Assembly (NCBI GenBank): GCA_013396655.1
Contig: WBMV01004137.1
Location: 3,713,838 to 3,777,837, forward strand
Direction of reading: 5' to 3'
DNA from: Campylorhamphus procurvoides
Lineage: Eukaryota; Chordata; Aves; Passeriformes; Dendrocolaptidae
DNA length: 64,000 nucleotides
In this document: one piece after another, positions 26,251 to 38,590 of the stretch
Position numbering within the stretch: position 1 is the stretch's first letter
Layout of the letters: each line of letters opens with the position of its first letter
The notes under the pieces: model-generated
What the model was told of the DNA's origin: nothing
The model's database searches: none
What the model saw: the letters and a program-made list of their open reading frames with translations, nothing else
Made by a program: the position numbers and the translations under genes

Positions 26251-29200
26251 ACACCCACATGGGACTTTTTTCTCTCTCTCTTGATTTCTCTGATGCAAAA
26301 GTGTCAACAACAGCCTCATCCTGTTACATATTTCAAAAAACACCCCTTGTTCCCTTCATACTTTCCTCATCTTTGGCAGAGGCTTTTTGCAAGCCTCCCC
26401 TGCTCTCCACATCACGGCTTCAGATTGAAGTGCTGGCAAAGTATATGGCTAAGAGTGGGATACTGATAGGCTTGGACTACTAATTGGTAGTTGTGCTACA
26501 TGGTATTACCTTCCTGTTTCATTGTTCTCTCTCTGTTGTCCCTTATCTTAAACTTCATGGACATAAGACAGTCTTTTTCACTTTCTCCTGGTGCAGGGTC
26601 CACAATAACTTGAGGCTTCCTCAGGGCTGGGCCTTTCAGCAATACAGTAGTAGGAAGAAGAATTAAATTTTACATAGCAGTATTTCCTTCAAAGGCAAAT
26701 ATGCTTTTATTTCCAGTAAAAGTACAATCTATGATCTAAACTTAATGAGAGATTACTTAGCATAATAAATTCTGAAGAGCTGAAAAATGTCACCATTTCT
26801 GGGATCAACATTTCAGATCCAGTCATAAGCTATGAGTTTGAAGCGGTTTAGCCACTTGGCTCTTATAAAGTAAAAGTGAATAAAATAAGCTGAAGTTGGA
26901 TTTAAAATCTTCACAGTTATGAGATTCTGATTGATTTGAAATTAATATAATGATCTTCATCTAAAGTTCATTTGCCTTCTCAGTCATGGGAATAATGAGA
27001 TTTTTTTTATCTTTATCAGGCTTATTCTAACCCTTCTTATATCACAGTTTGTTTTCTCTGAGATATTATGGATCTTGAGCTTTGCAATCAGATTGGGTTT
27101 TTTTATCCTGTAATTTACCACAAACTCTTTCTACATGATTGAGCTACCACTTCTACAGACTATTTGGTGAGCTGTGATATTATCGACTTTAACAGGTGAT
27201 GGCATATTGAATAAAAAAGCTGAATTTCAGTTCAGATAGTCTGAAGCTACTTGTAATCTGAAACAGGGGACCATACTAAACTGAGCCCCAGCTTCTGCTC
27301 CAGAAACTGCGTTTCATATTCCATCAGATATTTTTCTGAATTCCATTTAATCTCTTGTTGATTAAGCAACTATCAAAATTAAAGTGCATTTTATTCTTGA
27401 AGGTAATGCCTTTGAATCTTCCTTTCATTTAATTTCTACATTAATTGAATGCATAACCTAGTGAAACAGGCACTTCAAATGATCCAGATTTTTGAGGATC
27501 ATTGTACATACTAAGCTTTTAAATTAACCATTAAATAGACCAAAATCGAACTTAGGTATTATTTTATCTTTCACCTATATATTCATCACCTGGTGAGAAC
27601 CAGGTACCTTGATGTAAGCAATATGTCCCCAGGGAATTCCTGTTCTTATAAGAAAAGATGCCCCCTGGGACATTAAGCATTTTCATGTAAGGGTTCTTCA
27701 CCCACAAATACTGTTTTCTCAAATGTCTGTCTTGTAGGTGATGTAGTGCAACTTAGATGCAGCGGGACCTGTGTCTCTAAATGCTGAACACCTTATCTTC
27801 ATCATGATATATCATACAGATTTTCATTACTTTCATAACAGAAAGGGTCAAGGGCCACATGAATTGAAAAATAAAGTATTTGGGATATCTTGGATGCCTG
27901 ACATTTTGTGCACTTATAATGAAATTGATTTATGATTGATGGCCTTTGCTTTTCCTGACTTTTTTTCTGAGTAAAAAGTAAATTTAATAATTATGTTCTA
28001 TTTGAGCTCAGCTTCAGCTGGTAATAGAAAAAAAAATGACCTTCATGTAAGTATTCGTCAAAGGCTTTAAAAGGAAATGAAAGAACATGAGGATTATATT
28101 TATTTGGTTTAGGAATACTGCACAAAACCTGAAAATGCCAGAAAATTGTGACAATTTGCCAATGTAGTTCAAGAGGCAGCACATAACTGTAGGCCTGTCC
28201 TTGGAAAATTAGCCTTTGCTGTGAAATTTTCAGTATTTGCAATCCATATTCTATTAGTAGGCTATTACTCAAATTGAACAATTATCATTAAAAGTATTTG
28301 TCAGTGTGGCAAGAGGTTGAAAAGGACACATAATTTCCTCTTCATTATTTTACAGAGAAATTTTCCGAAGAGGTACAGCTCTTTCTCCCTTGAAGTGAAG
28401 GGTGTTTCTGGCAGTTAGCTGGGAATGAGTTGCTTGAGTTTTGTACCTTAAGTAACAATAATAATATTAAAGCATAGCCTTGGAATAGCCTTATGGAATT
28501 TGACATTTCCCTTTTACTGGATAGCAGTCCTAATCAGTGCGTGAATTTATTATCAAAAAATTAATAAATTATGACAGTTCTCACTGAGGGTTCAGAGGAC
28601 TCCTTCCAGTTGCTTTTGTGTCCATTCTTTAGCCCCCAAGTAATCCTCTTCCAGATCTATTTGTTTGTTGGGAAGGAGTATGTTAATAAGAAAAGCAACT
28701 GATAATAAAACATTTCAACCGGCTCTACTTCAGAGTGTGTATTTTCAACTTGACAAAAATCTCTTCTCACTTCGGTCATGTAATAGAAGAAAAGAACCAC
28801 CTGTACCAGGAACAAGAATTTGAACAGGAAGAGCTTTCTGAGAAGCTTTGGGAATACAGTCCAGTAAGGTCTCATCACATTTCCTGTGTCCTGATGTGTA
28901 GAGGAGAGTGGATCTGCCAGATCTGCACCACAGGGGTCCTCCTGGGAGCACTGGACAGTGACCACATTGCCATGACATGTACCTTTAGCTAAGTTTTTTA
29001 TTTCACTTGTTTTGAGACAGTTTTGCATAGTAATTTTTCTGGTCACTTCAAATACATCAGCTTAGTACACCAGAGCAAACCTGGACCTGTCCTCTGTATT
29101 TCCTGGCTTCTCTACCATTGTATCATGTATGCATAGATGTTTTCCAGTTGTACAGTGGGTGGAAGATATACTTTGCAGTTTAATAAATATGAATGGGTTG

Positions 29201-32200
29201 TATTCAAAATTGAGATTAAAGAAGAATTCTGTCTACATTTTTTTCCTAACAGTTTCTTGTATGCTTCATTTTTCTGTAAGGTAAGCTCACATTCTGGTGA
29301 AGCTACCTTTGCAAAAGGAAATCTTTAAACCATTGCCTTCTTTGGTCATTCTTTATGTTACAGTAGTGGCAGAACTCTTTAACAAAAGTGAAAAAAAAAT
29401 CAAAATATGCCAACCTTTTCCTCCCACTGGGTTTCCATGGTACCACACTCATATAATACAAAGGGACATGTGGCCCTGGAGGAATCTGCAGTCTTCCTGG
29501 AGTGATACCAGAAGTCTACAGTTCTGTTAATTCAGTATTGTGCAATGTAACAGACACAGGATTACTTTAATTTTATTTTGGGAGTTAATTTCTTTTTTTT
29601 CCCTCCGCTCTGAAAATACTCATATCACTGACTTTGTGTGATGACATTCAGGAATTCAGTGCTAATTAATGCTGCTGTATTCCCGGGATTGCTTGCACCC
29701 ATAGAGAATTGCAATGCACTGTCTTCTCTGCATGCTGAAATATAATTTCAGCTTTTTGTTTTGTTACACTTGATGCAACTTGGACAGCCATATTTTCTAA
29801 ATTTCCTTCATGCAAATAATTTTGAAGCATTTTTTATGACCCATTAGCAGTGCCCAAGAGGCATATTTGACTTTCCTTCTTTAATGTGATTTGCCACAGA
29901 AACGGTGTTACTTTCTGAGATTCAAGGATAAGGAATGACTTTACCTCAAAGGCTACTAATATGGTCTGGATAGAATGAATAGATGGAAGAATGAGCAAAC
30001 CCTAAGGCATTAGGTCAAACAGCATCCTTTGCAGTTCTCAATTAGATGATGCAGGTAGCTAAGTTAAATATGAAAGTTAGTGTGAAACTAGAAGCCAAAT
30101 AAAATGCAGTATCACTTAGGTGTTAGCAATGTGTAACCATTGAGTGACACAAGAAAATCCAGAAAGGACAGTTTTACTGACACAAGTAAGTAAACATAGA
30201 AATGAAACCCTGAAAGGGAAATGAGCACACAAAGTGGCAATAAACAAACTGTACACAAGATGAACAGCCAGAGAAATAAATAAGTAAAATGAAAATAAAT
30301 GCCAACAAGCAAGGCAGATGCAAAAGACCAAGCAGCTGTTAAGGAAGAGAAAAAGAAATTGAGCAAATGTTGCATGCAAGTGGAAAAAAGTCCAACTGCA
30401 TGAAATTTCAGGGCTGTATCATAAAATGCCCTGATTTCTGTGATTTCCATTAGAGAATTTTATCTCTGCAGCCACTATGGGTGGACACAAGCTGGTGGAG
30501 ACTTCGGGTTATCATGAGTTTACATTCTTTTATTTTCTTAAAAGAGCAAAGGCATTTTTGTTGAGGTACGTGGGCATGTTCGGTGCTGTGTGTGTTGCAG
30601 ATGCCCACAAAGTCATGCATTTGTGATGCTGCCCCCAGCCATGCCTGAGTGACCCATGTTTGCAAAGTCTCTACAGTGGAAGATGTAGCTCTTGGTGAAA
30701 AAACTATGACTCAGAGACTGCTGGCAATACCAGTTAATCTAATATTAAGTATCTTTATCTAATAAATTAATTTTAAAACATTTTTGCTTTAGTTTTGGTT
30801 TTCTCCTCTTTAGTTACTATTCCCTGTTCTTCAATGCTGGGTGGAGTTTTTTCTTCCTGGACTTCACCTCTTGGGATATAGTGGTCATTATGGAAGAAAA
30901 AAAATAACATATTTTAAAATCAATTATTAAAAAAGCTCTTTTTCTTTGCAGTAGAGAAAATTAGCAGTTTTGAAAGTGTAGTTTGGGAGAATTTTCATAC
31001 TTCCATATCCATACGATTTTTTTTCTTTTCTCTACACTTACACAAAAATGATTCTTTAGTTGTACTCTCTCTTATTTGATGTTTTGTGCTTTTCTTCATC
31101 GCCGTGGTTACCACTCATCTGTGCTAGAATATCTGCTCCATTTGCTGAGGAATCCTGTTAAGGAGAGTTGTGATATCCTTAAAGATTGGGTTAAATCCTC
31201 CATTTTCCTGGTATCAAAGACTGAGATAAAAGCATAGTCAAAACTTGGAGTCAAGCTCAATTTGAATTTCAGTGTTGCTTTGTAAGCCACACTTCTTTTA
31301 AGGCAGAAAGGAAAAGTGTATAGACAGAATTCAGGGAGAATGGTCCCTCCCGAAACACAGGTGAGAAGAAAATCATGTGTTAATTACTTGTTTTGGGAGA
31401 AGAGCTGTACATGAAGCTCTTTGCCCCTGGAGATTCTCTTACGGTCATGCCTCCCAGAAAAAAGGTGGATAAGAAAAAAATGATGAGGATGTGAAAGACT
31501 TGTTTAGAAAAGGGTGTTCACACATAAGCTTTATGAAGACCAGATGTTTTAGATAATTTCCATCTTCCCCACATGAAGTCCATTTCAGTTAGTTGGCCAT
31601 TCTGTCATAAAGAGTTGTACAACACATATAAATGTGCAAAGTAAGAAAAAAGAAGTTCTTCAGTGGTTTGAGTATTGCTCAGTCATGAGAGATGAGTTCA
31701 GTGAGCTCTGCCACTGTCTTGTGTGGTGTTGGCAGACCCCTCTGCAGTAGCTCCCATGGATAAAAGGGTTGTCTTACAAAGGTCTTATGAAGAAAACCTG
31801 TATCAGAACATGTGAAGCTTCCACCTATGGCAGAATCAGGGCCCCAAAAGGAATCTTGTGGACATGGTCTTATAATGCTTTTTATAAGTTTTGGATATTG
31901 TACTGGGAACTTGACATCACAAAGTGTGAAACCCTCTGGGGAAAGAGGTGGTTAGAGAAATGGGAAGCAATGCTGATGTTTTGTCTTTCAGATAAGGCAC
32001 AGTTGCACTATACGTAAGTTATCAAATTTATTGGAATACGCTTCGTGTTAACAAAAAGAATTTATGTTTTTGTTTAATTTTAAGATGTAAGAAAACATAA
32101 TGGAGAGACTACATGAGAATCAGTGAGGAAATAGCATGGTGTTCTACAGTCCTGACAAGAGAATGTTTGAATCAACATCTTTGTTCAGAATTTCAGAATA

Positions 32201-32696
32201 AATGAAGGCACTTACAATCTAAGGGCACACTATACGCAATAAAACTGTAGATTATTAATACATATTACAGAAGCCAAGTCATTAATATTAAATAAGTCAA
32301 AATATTCAAAGGACTTTTTGAAATTTAAACAGTGCAGAACAAATTCTACAGTTAAATTCATGTCTCTAATTCCCATGATCCATAATTTTTGACACTTGAG
32401 AACAAATTTAGCGGTTTCAAATTGTACCCAGGTAATGTGTGTTGAATAGTATTTAACATAGGAAAGAGTGATTTTTTTTAATTGGATTTTGTAAAACACA
32501 GCCATTTTAATGGGTCTGTGAATTAAAGAGTGTGGAGCATGCCAGTATGACAGACAACTTAATATTCTGCTTTAATAAGCATTACAGTGGAAGTGTTATA
32601 CTGACAAAAGTGAAGGTGCCTTCTCTAAAGAACTCAGCATTGAAATGGCACACAGAGAGAATTTTCTAATATTTTGTCTTGGTTTTTGTCTTCTAG

Positions 32697-32765
32697 AGTA
32701 TCAGGGCATCAGGGCTGGTGCTGTTGGAAACCATTCTTTTTGGATCACTTCTTCTGTACTTCCCA
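32697..32765 (+). CDS. GPR158: GPR158 exon: transmembrane helix 2 (69-nt small exon)
   Basis: This is a 69-nt exon of exactly 23 codons, phase 0 on both sides. It encodes SIRASGLVLLETILFGSLL and four more residues ending in YFP, which is most of TM2. It follows the FRKAK end of the TM1 exon as in the mammalian protein. The acceptor is tgtcttctag and the donor CCA|gtaagt, both strong. It lies between introns of 16.9 and 25.7 kb. Because the length is divisible by three, skipping this exon would keep the frame but remove a membrane helix. It is too short to appear as an ORF of its own and was found by the family sequence and the splice sites. Confidence 0.97.
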
Positions 32766-33690
32766 GTAAGTCAAACTGTAACTTTTAAAAAATTTTATAT
32801 TCTTGCCAACATTGCATGAATGACTGGTGAAAACATAAATGTCAAAACTAATTATTAGTTTTATCTGACTGTAAAATGTGCTGTGTTCTGCAAATATTCT
32901 TTAGAACACTCAAATGTTTTACTGTATTTGTAATAATTCTCTGTTTTCAATTTAGTGAACTTGCCAGTGGTTTTAACTTCAAAGTTCTCGGGGGTTCTGG
33001 GTTAAGCTTTCTAATCTATGCAATGGGAAAAATAAGCAAGGTGTGTAAAAGGAAGACCCTTGTTATACCAAGTAGTTCTATGGAATGTAGTACAATGGAA
33101 AGTAATTATTTGAGTGTATTGCTGGCATATATTGTGATGTTTCTGAAGCTTTGTGATATTTGCAACATCTGTATTTGTCATCTGTGTTTGGGAACATTAG
33201 ATGGTATTATCCCTATGCTGTAAGGGGAAAAAAAATTGATTTCAGAGTCACATAAGAAATACAAAGCAAAAATCATACAAATGTGAATCCATTCTCTTGA
33301 AAAATCAAAAAAATCCCTGAGTTTGTTGTCACATGAAGCCAAAACAACAACTAGATACATCAAGACATCAATGTGTAAGTTGAAAGAAGTTGGTAAACAT
33401 GCAGGTCAGGAGGCAGAAACAAGGATGGAGTTGTGGACTGTTTTAAAATATGTTTATGTTCTCTTTTCCTCAGTAGTAGGAATCTTCTGAGCTTTTACAG
33501 ATCAACATGTAGTTACTGAGAGATGATGTGGATAACAAAGCTCTTTAGTAGTTACAGAACAAGTAACAAACTCTAGTAGAATGTGTGAAGAGTACTATTA
33601 TAAAAACTAATCCCAATGGATTAGTGTGTGCATTTCTAGGAGAAGTTTATGTGTTTTTTCATCTTTCACTTTGTAGATGTCAGGGAAGCA

Positions 33691-33893
33691 AAAGTTTCTG
33701 GTTTTGTCCATACTGTACAAATGTTTTTTACAACCTACAGTAAATACCTCTNGTGAGGGTGCTAACAGCTTCCTGGGCAGGAACTGCAAATGGTCCATTG
33801 TTCTTGGGGAATGAATAGAGGGTGTAGAATACAAAGTTTCTGGTTTTGTCCATACTGTACAAATGTTTTTTACAGCCTACAGTAAATACCTCT
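33691..33893. repeat. 61-bp direct repeat at 142-bp spacing, with an ambiguous base
   Basis: Copy 1 is 33691-33751 and copy 2 is 33833-33893; both begin aaagtttctggttttgtcca and end agtaaatacctct. They differ at one base only (caacc versus cagcc). The single N of the window (33752) follows copy 1 directly. The 81 bases between the copies are not repeated. Confidence 0.95.
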
Positions 33894-35114
33894 CCCCAGG
33901 GTTTTCAGAGCATCTTTCATATTTCCTTCTGGTGACCAGAACAGAAAGCCCATGCTCTGCTTCTTCTCCTGGTGCTGTGGAGCGTTTGCATAAATTCATG
34001 GCATAAAGCATTCCATTTCACAAAGCTTGAATGTCTTCTGGTGGTTGTCTGTCTTCAGGTGCTCAGCATCAGGGATACTGAGATACTGTTGGTAGAAAGA
34101 GATTTCTCTCAGCAGTTGGCTTGAAGGGCCATGCTCTTAGATGCAAGTGCTGGTGGTCATCCACAACCTTTAAATGCAGAGGGAGAAGACAAAAAGTGGT
34201 CCTGGGAGGGAGGGGTTCAATAGCCCAAGCATCCCCTCAACTTTTCACTGACATTTAAACAGTTCCTCTTTTTTTTTTTTTCACTGACAATAGGAGCGTT
34301 AAATGCACAGCAAGTGGAAAAAATCACCAGTTTGATGTATTATGAGGAAAAAAATTTACAGAAAATTCCTGATTAGCCTGCCTCAACACTTATACACCCA
34401 ACATTATGTTTTCCACAGTTGTGGAAGTTGCATTTGAAGTGCAAGTTAACATATGGAATGGAGTTCACAAGCATCACTACAGTATGGTGTTGTCCTTTAA
34501 TATAAGGCTATTTTCCTCTTTGTATCTTCATTTGTGTTATGATTTGGAATATAGTACCAAAAAGCTTTACTTTCACACTCAACCAAGTGCGGAATTACAC
34601 AGCTTAGCTTAGTGCATGTAACAATGTAAAGATATAAAGTGACAGCATTTCAGTTCTAAATAACTGGAATCAGTATTCGTTTAAGGATTCAGTGAAAAAT
34701 TACATTCTTATTTAAAAAAAAATCCCCTTAGATTTTCTCAACACTGCTCTAAATCTTTATTCTCCACTCTTCTACGCTTTCCAAATTCTCACTTTTTCTA
34801 GGTCTGTTCATTCAGTCTGTCTCAGATTGTTCTCAGTGCCTTCAGCATACAAATTTCACTGTTTCCAGAAGGGGTTATTGCATCTCTGACTTCCCCTACC
34901 CTCCAATTAAATGGGAACCAAAACCTACTTTGTTACATCACTGAGTTTCTTTCAATAATTGTTGTTGTTTTCATGTCTACATGCAGTACTCTATTCATAG
35001 TATAACATCATTAATTGAAAAATAATATCACCAGTCAGCTGCTTTTGGTGAGAAAAACAGCTGTTACGATGCCCTTCTAACCAAATGGGAAGTGCAAATG
35101 ATGGTCTCCACCTA

Positions 35115-35172
35115 AATTTATTATTCAAATTCTGCTATGCTGATAACAACACTCTGATCTTTCCTGAATTAT
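35115..35172 (+). mobile_element. Weak trace of an L2-like LINE (YADD region)
   Basis: The bases tatgctgataacaacactct followed by gatctttcct translate as YADNNTLIFP. They resemble the YADDTQLY box of L2-type reverse transcriptases, and the nucleotides resemble a tatgctgatgacactcagct consensus. The flanking sequence gives no further convincing motif. Confidence 0.25.
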
Positions 35173-35679
35173 AAGCAGGCAGATGAGATTTCTCTATTAC
35201 AAATGCAGAGACTTCACCCAGAAGTTTCTGGGCATCTCTCATTCCTGAAGCTCTCATTTCTTATATTTTCTGTAGTCTCACAGTAACATCTCTAATTTCT
35301 CTTTATTTAATCTTTTCATTTGTCAGTGGACCTCCTCCAAAGGAATGCTAGGCTTCCTAATTGGTTTTGCTTATATGTCTTGGTTCTTAGGTTTTGAATA
35401 GAAAGCCAAAATCCAACCATCTTATGGATGAGTCCCTTAACTTCTGTACTTGGCATCTGAAGGGAGGATTCTCATTACTTTCTTTTTCCAGAACTACTAT
35501 GGTGAAACTTTTAGACTTTTTCTAACTTCCTGTCTTGCTAATGCTTAGAACACACTAACACAGGTTTGAAAACTCTTTGCACACTACAAAGACTTTCAGC
35601 TAAAGTGAGCACAAGAAAAATATTGTAAGAGAGTAGCCTATTAATTGCATTAGAGATCTGATCTTAGACATCTGTAATA

Positions 35680-35918
35680 GGCACAAGTTGAAAAATAGGA
35701 AATTGTGACTAGATATGAGGGAAGATTTTTTTACTGTGAGATGGTCAAATACTGAAACAGTATGTCCAGAGTTTATGAAATATCCATCCTTGAAGGTATC
35801 AGGACTTGACTGGGCCCATCTCTGAGCAACCTGACCTATTAGAGCTGTTCTGAGCAGGGGGCTGGACTAGATGACCTCTGAAGCTCCCTTGTGCATGAAA
35901 TTATTCTGTGAGTCTGTG
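35680..35918 (+). mobile_element. CR1 LINE 3' end, plus strand
   Basis: The order of phrases is that of the CR1 3' part: a diverged lead-in, ttttttactgtgagatggtc, catccttgaaggtatcagga, gagcaacctgacc, gagcagggggctggactaga, tgacctctgaagctcccttg, then a short attctgtgagtctgtg tail. It is 5'-truncated and diverged. Confidence 0.85.
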
Positions 35919-38046
35919 TTTCTTGTATATGTATCCATAGCTAAAACAGGCACCCTATGCTCACCAAATCCTGGAGGAAATGGGCCTTTTATGACTTGTT
36001 TTAGACTTGGAGCTGGAAGATGAGGTGCATCATGGCCAACACTTCATGGACTATAGAGGAAGCCTAAGGTATTTGCCTCAAAGGGTGATGAATTCCTCTC
36101 TAGGCAACTAGGATTATCTGATATATTAAATATTTTCCATACTGCTAGTCTATGTTAATTGAAATTTCAAAATTGACTCCAAAATCCATGCAATATTATG
36201 ATGAAATTTCTGTAGTCAGTGATCAAAGTTAGAGAGTATGATGATGCAAAGACAAAGGGAATAATTTCTTCTCCATGTTGTTGATATAACAGATAAGAAG
36301 TGCTAGGTTCAAATTCCAGCAAGTGAAAGTTATGTTAGACAGTGGAGGTGAACCTTGTAACAGTGAGGTCAGACAATAAGATGAACTAGTTCAGGAGGCT
36401 GCACAGTATCTTTTTACAGACTGTTGGGATTTTGTTCCTTCAGCCACTTCTTCCTTCGGCTAAAGAATCCAAATTCTTTACTGGTTTCCCTTGCTTTTCC
36501 AGACTGCAAATTATAGGAAGGCAATATTATGACCACTTTAGAGAAATGGAGCAGTGGGATGACAGAGCATTCACTTCCTCATGCTCATGAAGTAGTTCAG
36601 TAGTGAATCCTGGAATAAACTTTGTGCTCAGACATCTTGTTGCATGTGGTATCTTTTAGGATCTGTTTCTGGAGCTGTCTTACTCCCTCTTTCATGCTCA
36701 AGCTAGAATCACCTACCCTGTTGTGTTATGAGAAGGAACAGAAAGTGAGGAGTAGTGGCTCTGAGTTTTTTTTCCCTCAAATGATCTGTATGTGCATTAG
36801 CATGGAAGAAGTGAGCCATGAGGATTGGAAGGATGAGGCTGTGGAAGCTCCATCAGCCATAATAGTCCTGAGCAGAGCAAGGTCACTGGAAAGCTCTGCT
36901 TTTGATATTAATGAATGTGAAAATGGAACAGTGAAAAATACTTTCATGCATTTGTCCCTCATGTATTCCTATAAGGGCTGCATTACAAAAGCTCAGTAGC
37001 TGATTATTCTGTACACATGGATGTGCACTAAGGTCAGCTGAAAGATTTGCTTTTTCCAACATGTTTAGCATTGCAAGCCTGCTCTGATACCCCAGATGTT
37101 TTAGGTTGATTCTTTTTCAGAATACAGTTATATCTCCTTTACTCACAAATAGTGTTTAAAGCTTTTAGGATAAACACTCATCATTTTACTGTTCTTGTTT
37201 CGGGTAAAGAGCATTCCTGTCTTTGGTGTTCATGTCACTGAAGTTCAAGGGCACTGTGTAAATATGTGCTCTGAGATAATCACTACAGATTTACCTAGTA
37301 CTCTAGAAAATGGTCTTCCCATTTTATTTGAATCATAGTAGATTAGATGTCCAGACAAAGGAAAAGGCAGATTTTAAATACTATGTTGCCAGGATAGTAT
37401 GTGTACATTGTCTTGCTTGGCATTGATGTGAGGGAACGAGGCAGAAGATGATGCAATAGTTTGTCTGCCTTGGTCAATGTCCTTTGCAGACAAATGTATT
37501 TTTTGAAGTGAACATGTAATTGGTAAATTGGGTTGCTTTGAAAGCCAGCTTGCATTGAATGCAAAAGTCAGAAGTAAGCTGCATTACAAGCTCATGCTAT
37601 GAAGTACAGAAACCTTATAAATATTGGAAACACTTGTGTCCTTGCCATGAACCATGCTAAGAAAATTGTTTATGACTGTTTTTATTAATAGGAAACAAGC
37701 ACTGAATATTTTCTGCTTTTCAAATAAGTGTATTTGAAATGGCAGAAAAGATACAGTGTGATAGTTCTTCATGGTTCTGTTATCCCTTATCTACATATTT
37801 ATCCTAAAAAATTCTAGCAGCTACTATCAAGGAGATAACTAGAGGCTGTTGTATATCCACATTAAGAACTGTGATTAGTGAGAGCTCTGTGTCTCCTGAT
37901 CTTGATTAGGTATTGGTATCTCTGTGTGTATGGAAACTTAGTAGAGCTATGACATCATAAATTCTGAGAGGTTGTACAGGTGGAATTTGGTATATTTGTG
38001 TGTGTTCTCTGTGTTTATGTGTGTCTGTGTACTGTGTTCCCAGGAC

Positions 38047-38134
38047 AGCTTAAGCTGGAAGGGACCTCAGGAGGCCTCTTGTCCAACTTCCTGCACAAAG
38101 GACAGTGAGCAGTAAGACTTGCTACAAGACAAGG
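38047..38134 (-). mobile_element. CR1 LINE 3' part, minus strand, left piece
   Basis: The bases aagctggaagggacctcagg and tgtccaacttcctgcacaaa match the reverse complement of the CR1 3' UTR. The similarity is cut at 38134 by an LTR insertion and resumes at 38516. Confidence 0.75.
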
Positions 38135-38515
38135 TGTCATGGTTTAGGAATGGTATGCTCCAATTTAGTACTTCCATGAAAGAAAACCCCACATGCTGCT
38201 CCCCCCTCTCTAATTGGAGGCACAAAAGGCAAAGATTAGAGGTTGAGATAAGAACACTACTGGAAACAGCAATGCCATAAGAAAACAAATAGTAACAACA
38301 ACAATATTAACAAAAGCTAGAGAGTGATTCACATGCAAAAAGGCTCACCATTGACCCCACCACAATAAACAATACTGGGCAGCTCCCCCTGCCACGTTTT
38401 TTCTTCACCAGAAAGAACCTCTACTCCCTGGAAGACAGGCCTTTTCTCCCTCCTGGCCCGTGCCCCCTCCTGCCTACTGCGAAAAATTAACCCTGTCCTG
38501 ACCCAAACCAGGACA
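38135..38515 (-). mobile_element. Solo LTR of an endogenous retrovirus (ERVL-like), minus strand
   Basis: A 381-bp element begins tgtcatggttta and ends ccaaaccaggaca on the + strand; on the minus strand it reads TGTCCTGGTTTGGG at the start and ends ACCATGACA, the terminal wording of a common avian LTR. The minus strand also has the typical cttatctcaacc block and a T/G-rich stretch before it. The five bases caagg occur on both sides (38130-38134 and 38516-38520), a target-site duplication of the length usual for ERVL. No retroviral coding sequence adjoins it, so it is a solo LTR. The family name is inferred, not searched. Confidence 0.8.
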
Positions 38516-38590
38516 CAAGGGTACTGAGGGCTTTATCCAGTAGGTCTTAAGGACCTGAGAGGACAGAGACTACCCAACCAGGCAATGTGC
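38516..38590 (-). mobile_element. CR1 LINE 3' part, minus strand, right piece
   Basis: After the LTR the sequence continues gggctttatccagtaggtct and gaggacagagactacccaac, matching the next part of the CR1 reverse complement (family: gggccttgtccagt, then ggatggagactccacaacc). Together with 38047-38134 it is one CR1 interrupted by the LTR. Confidence 0.7.

Larger units (their letters stand above)
15761..32696 (+). other. GPR158: GPR158 intron, 16936 nt
   Basis: A complete phase-0 intron, gtaaac to ttctag. Its chief content is the decayed RTE retrotransposon (20160-21600, perhaps longer) with an unidentified ORF upstream of it (18538-18840). A possible L2-like LINE remnant lies at about 26.07-26.25 kb. 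In 15761-18500, 22300-26000 and 26500-32690 I see only AT-rich unique-looking sequence and T or A runs (for example 16987-17001). Confidence 0.9.

Noticed and set aside
26059..26466. 135-codon ORF as a host gene
   Set aside because: Its only recognisable motifs are those of an L2-like LINE, and no splice structure or other gene signal is present.
28735..29046. Overlapping ORFs on both strands
   Set aside because: Both strands are open over the same stretch by chance; no motif, and no splice sites of fitting phase.
36280..36350. tRNA-like ggttcaaattcc motif
   Set aside because: No matching acceptor, D or anticodon stem can be built around it.
36622..36999. 125-codon ORF with an NECENGT stretch that recalls EGF-like motifs
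   Set aside because: Too few cysteines for an EGF domain, no acceptor or donor in the right place, and no link to the GPR158 frame.
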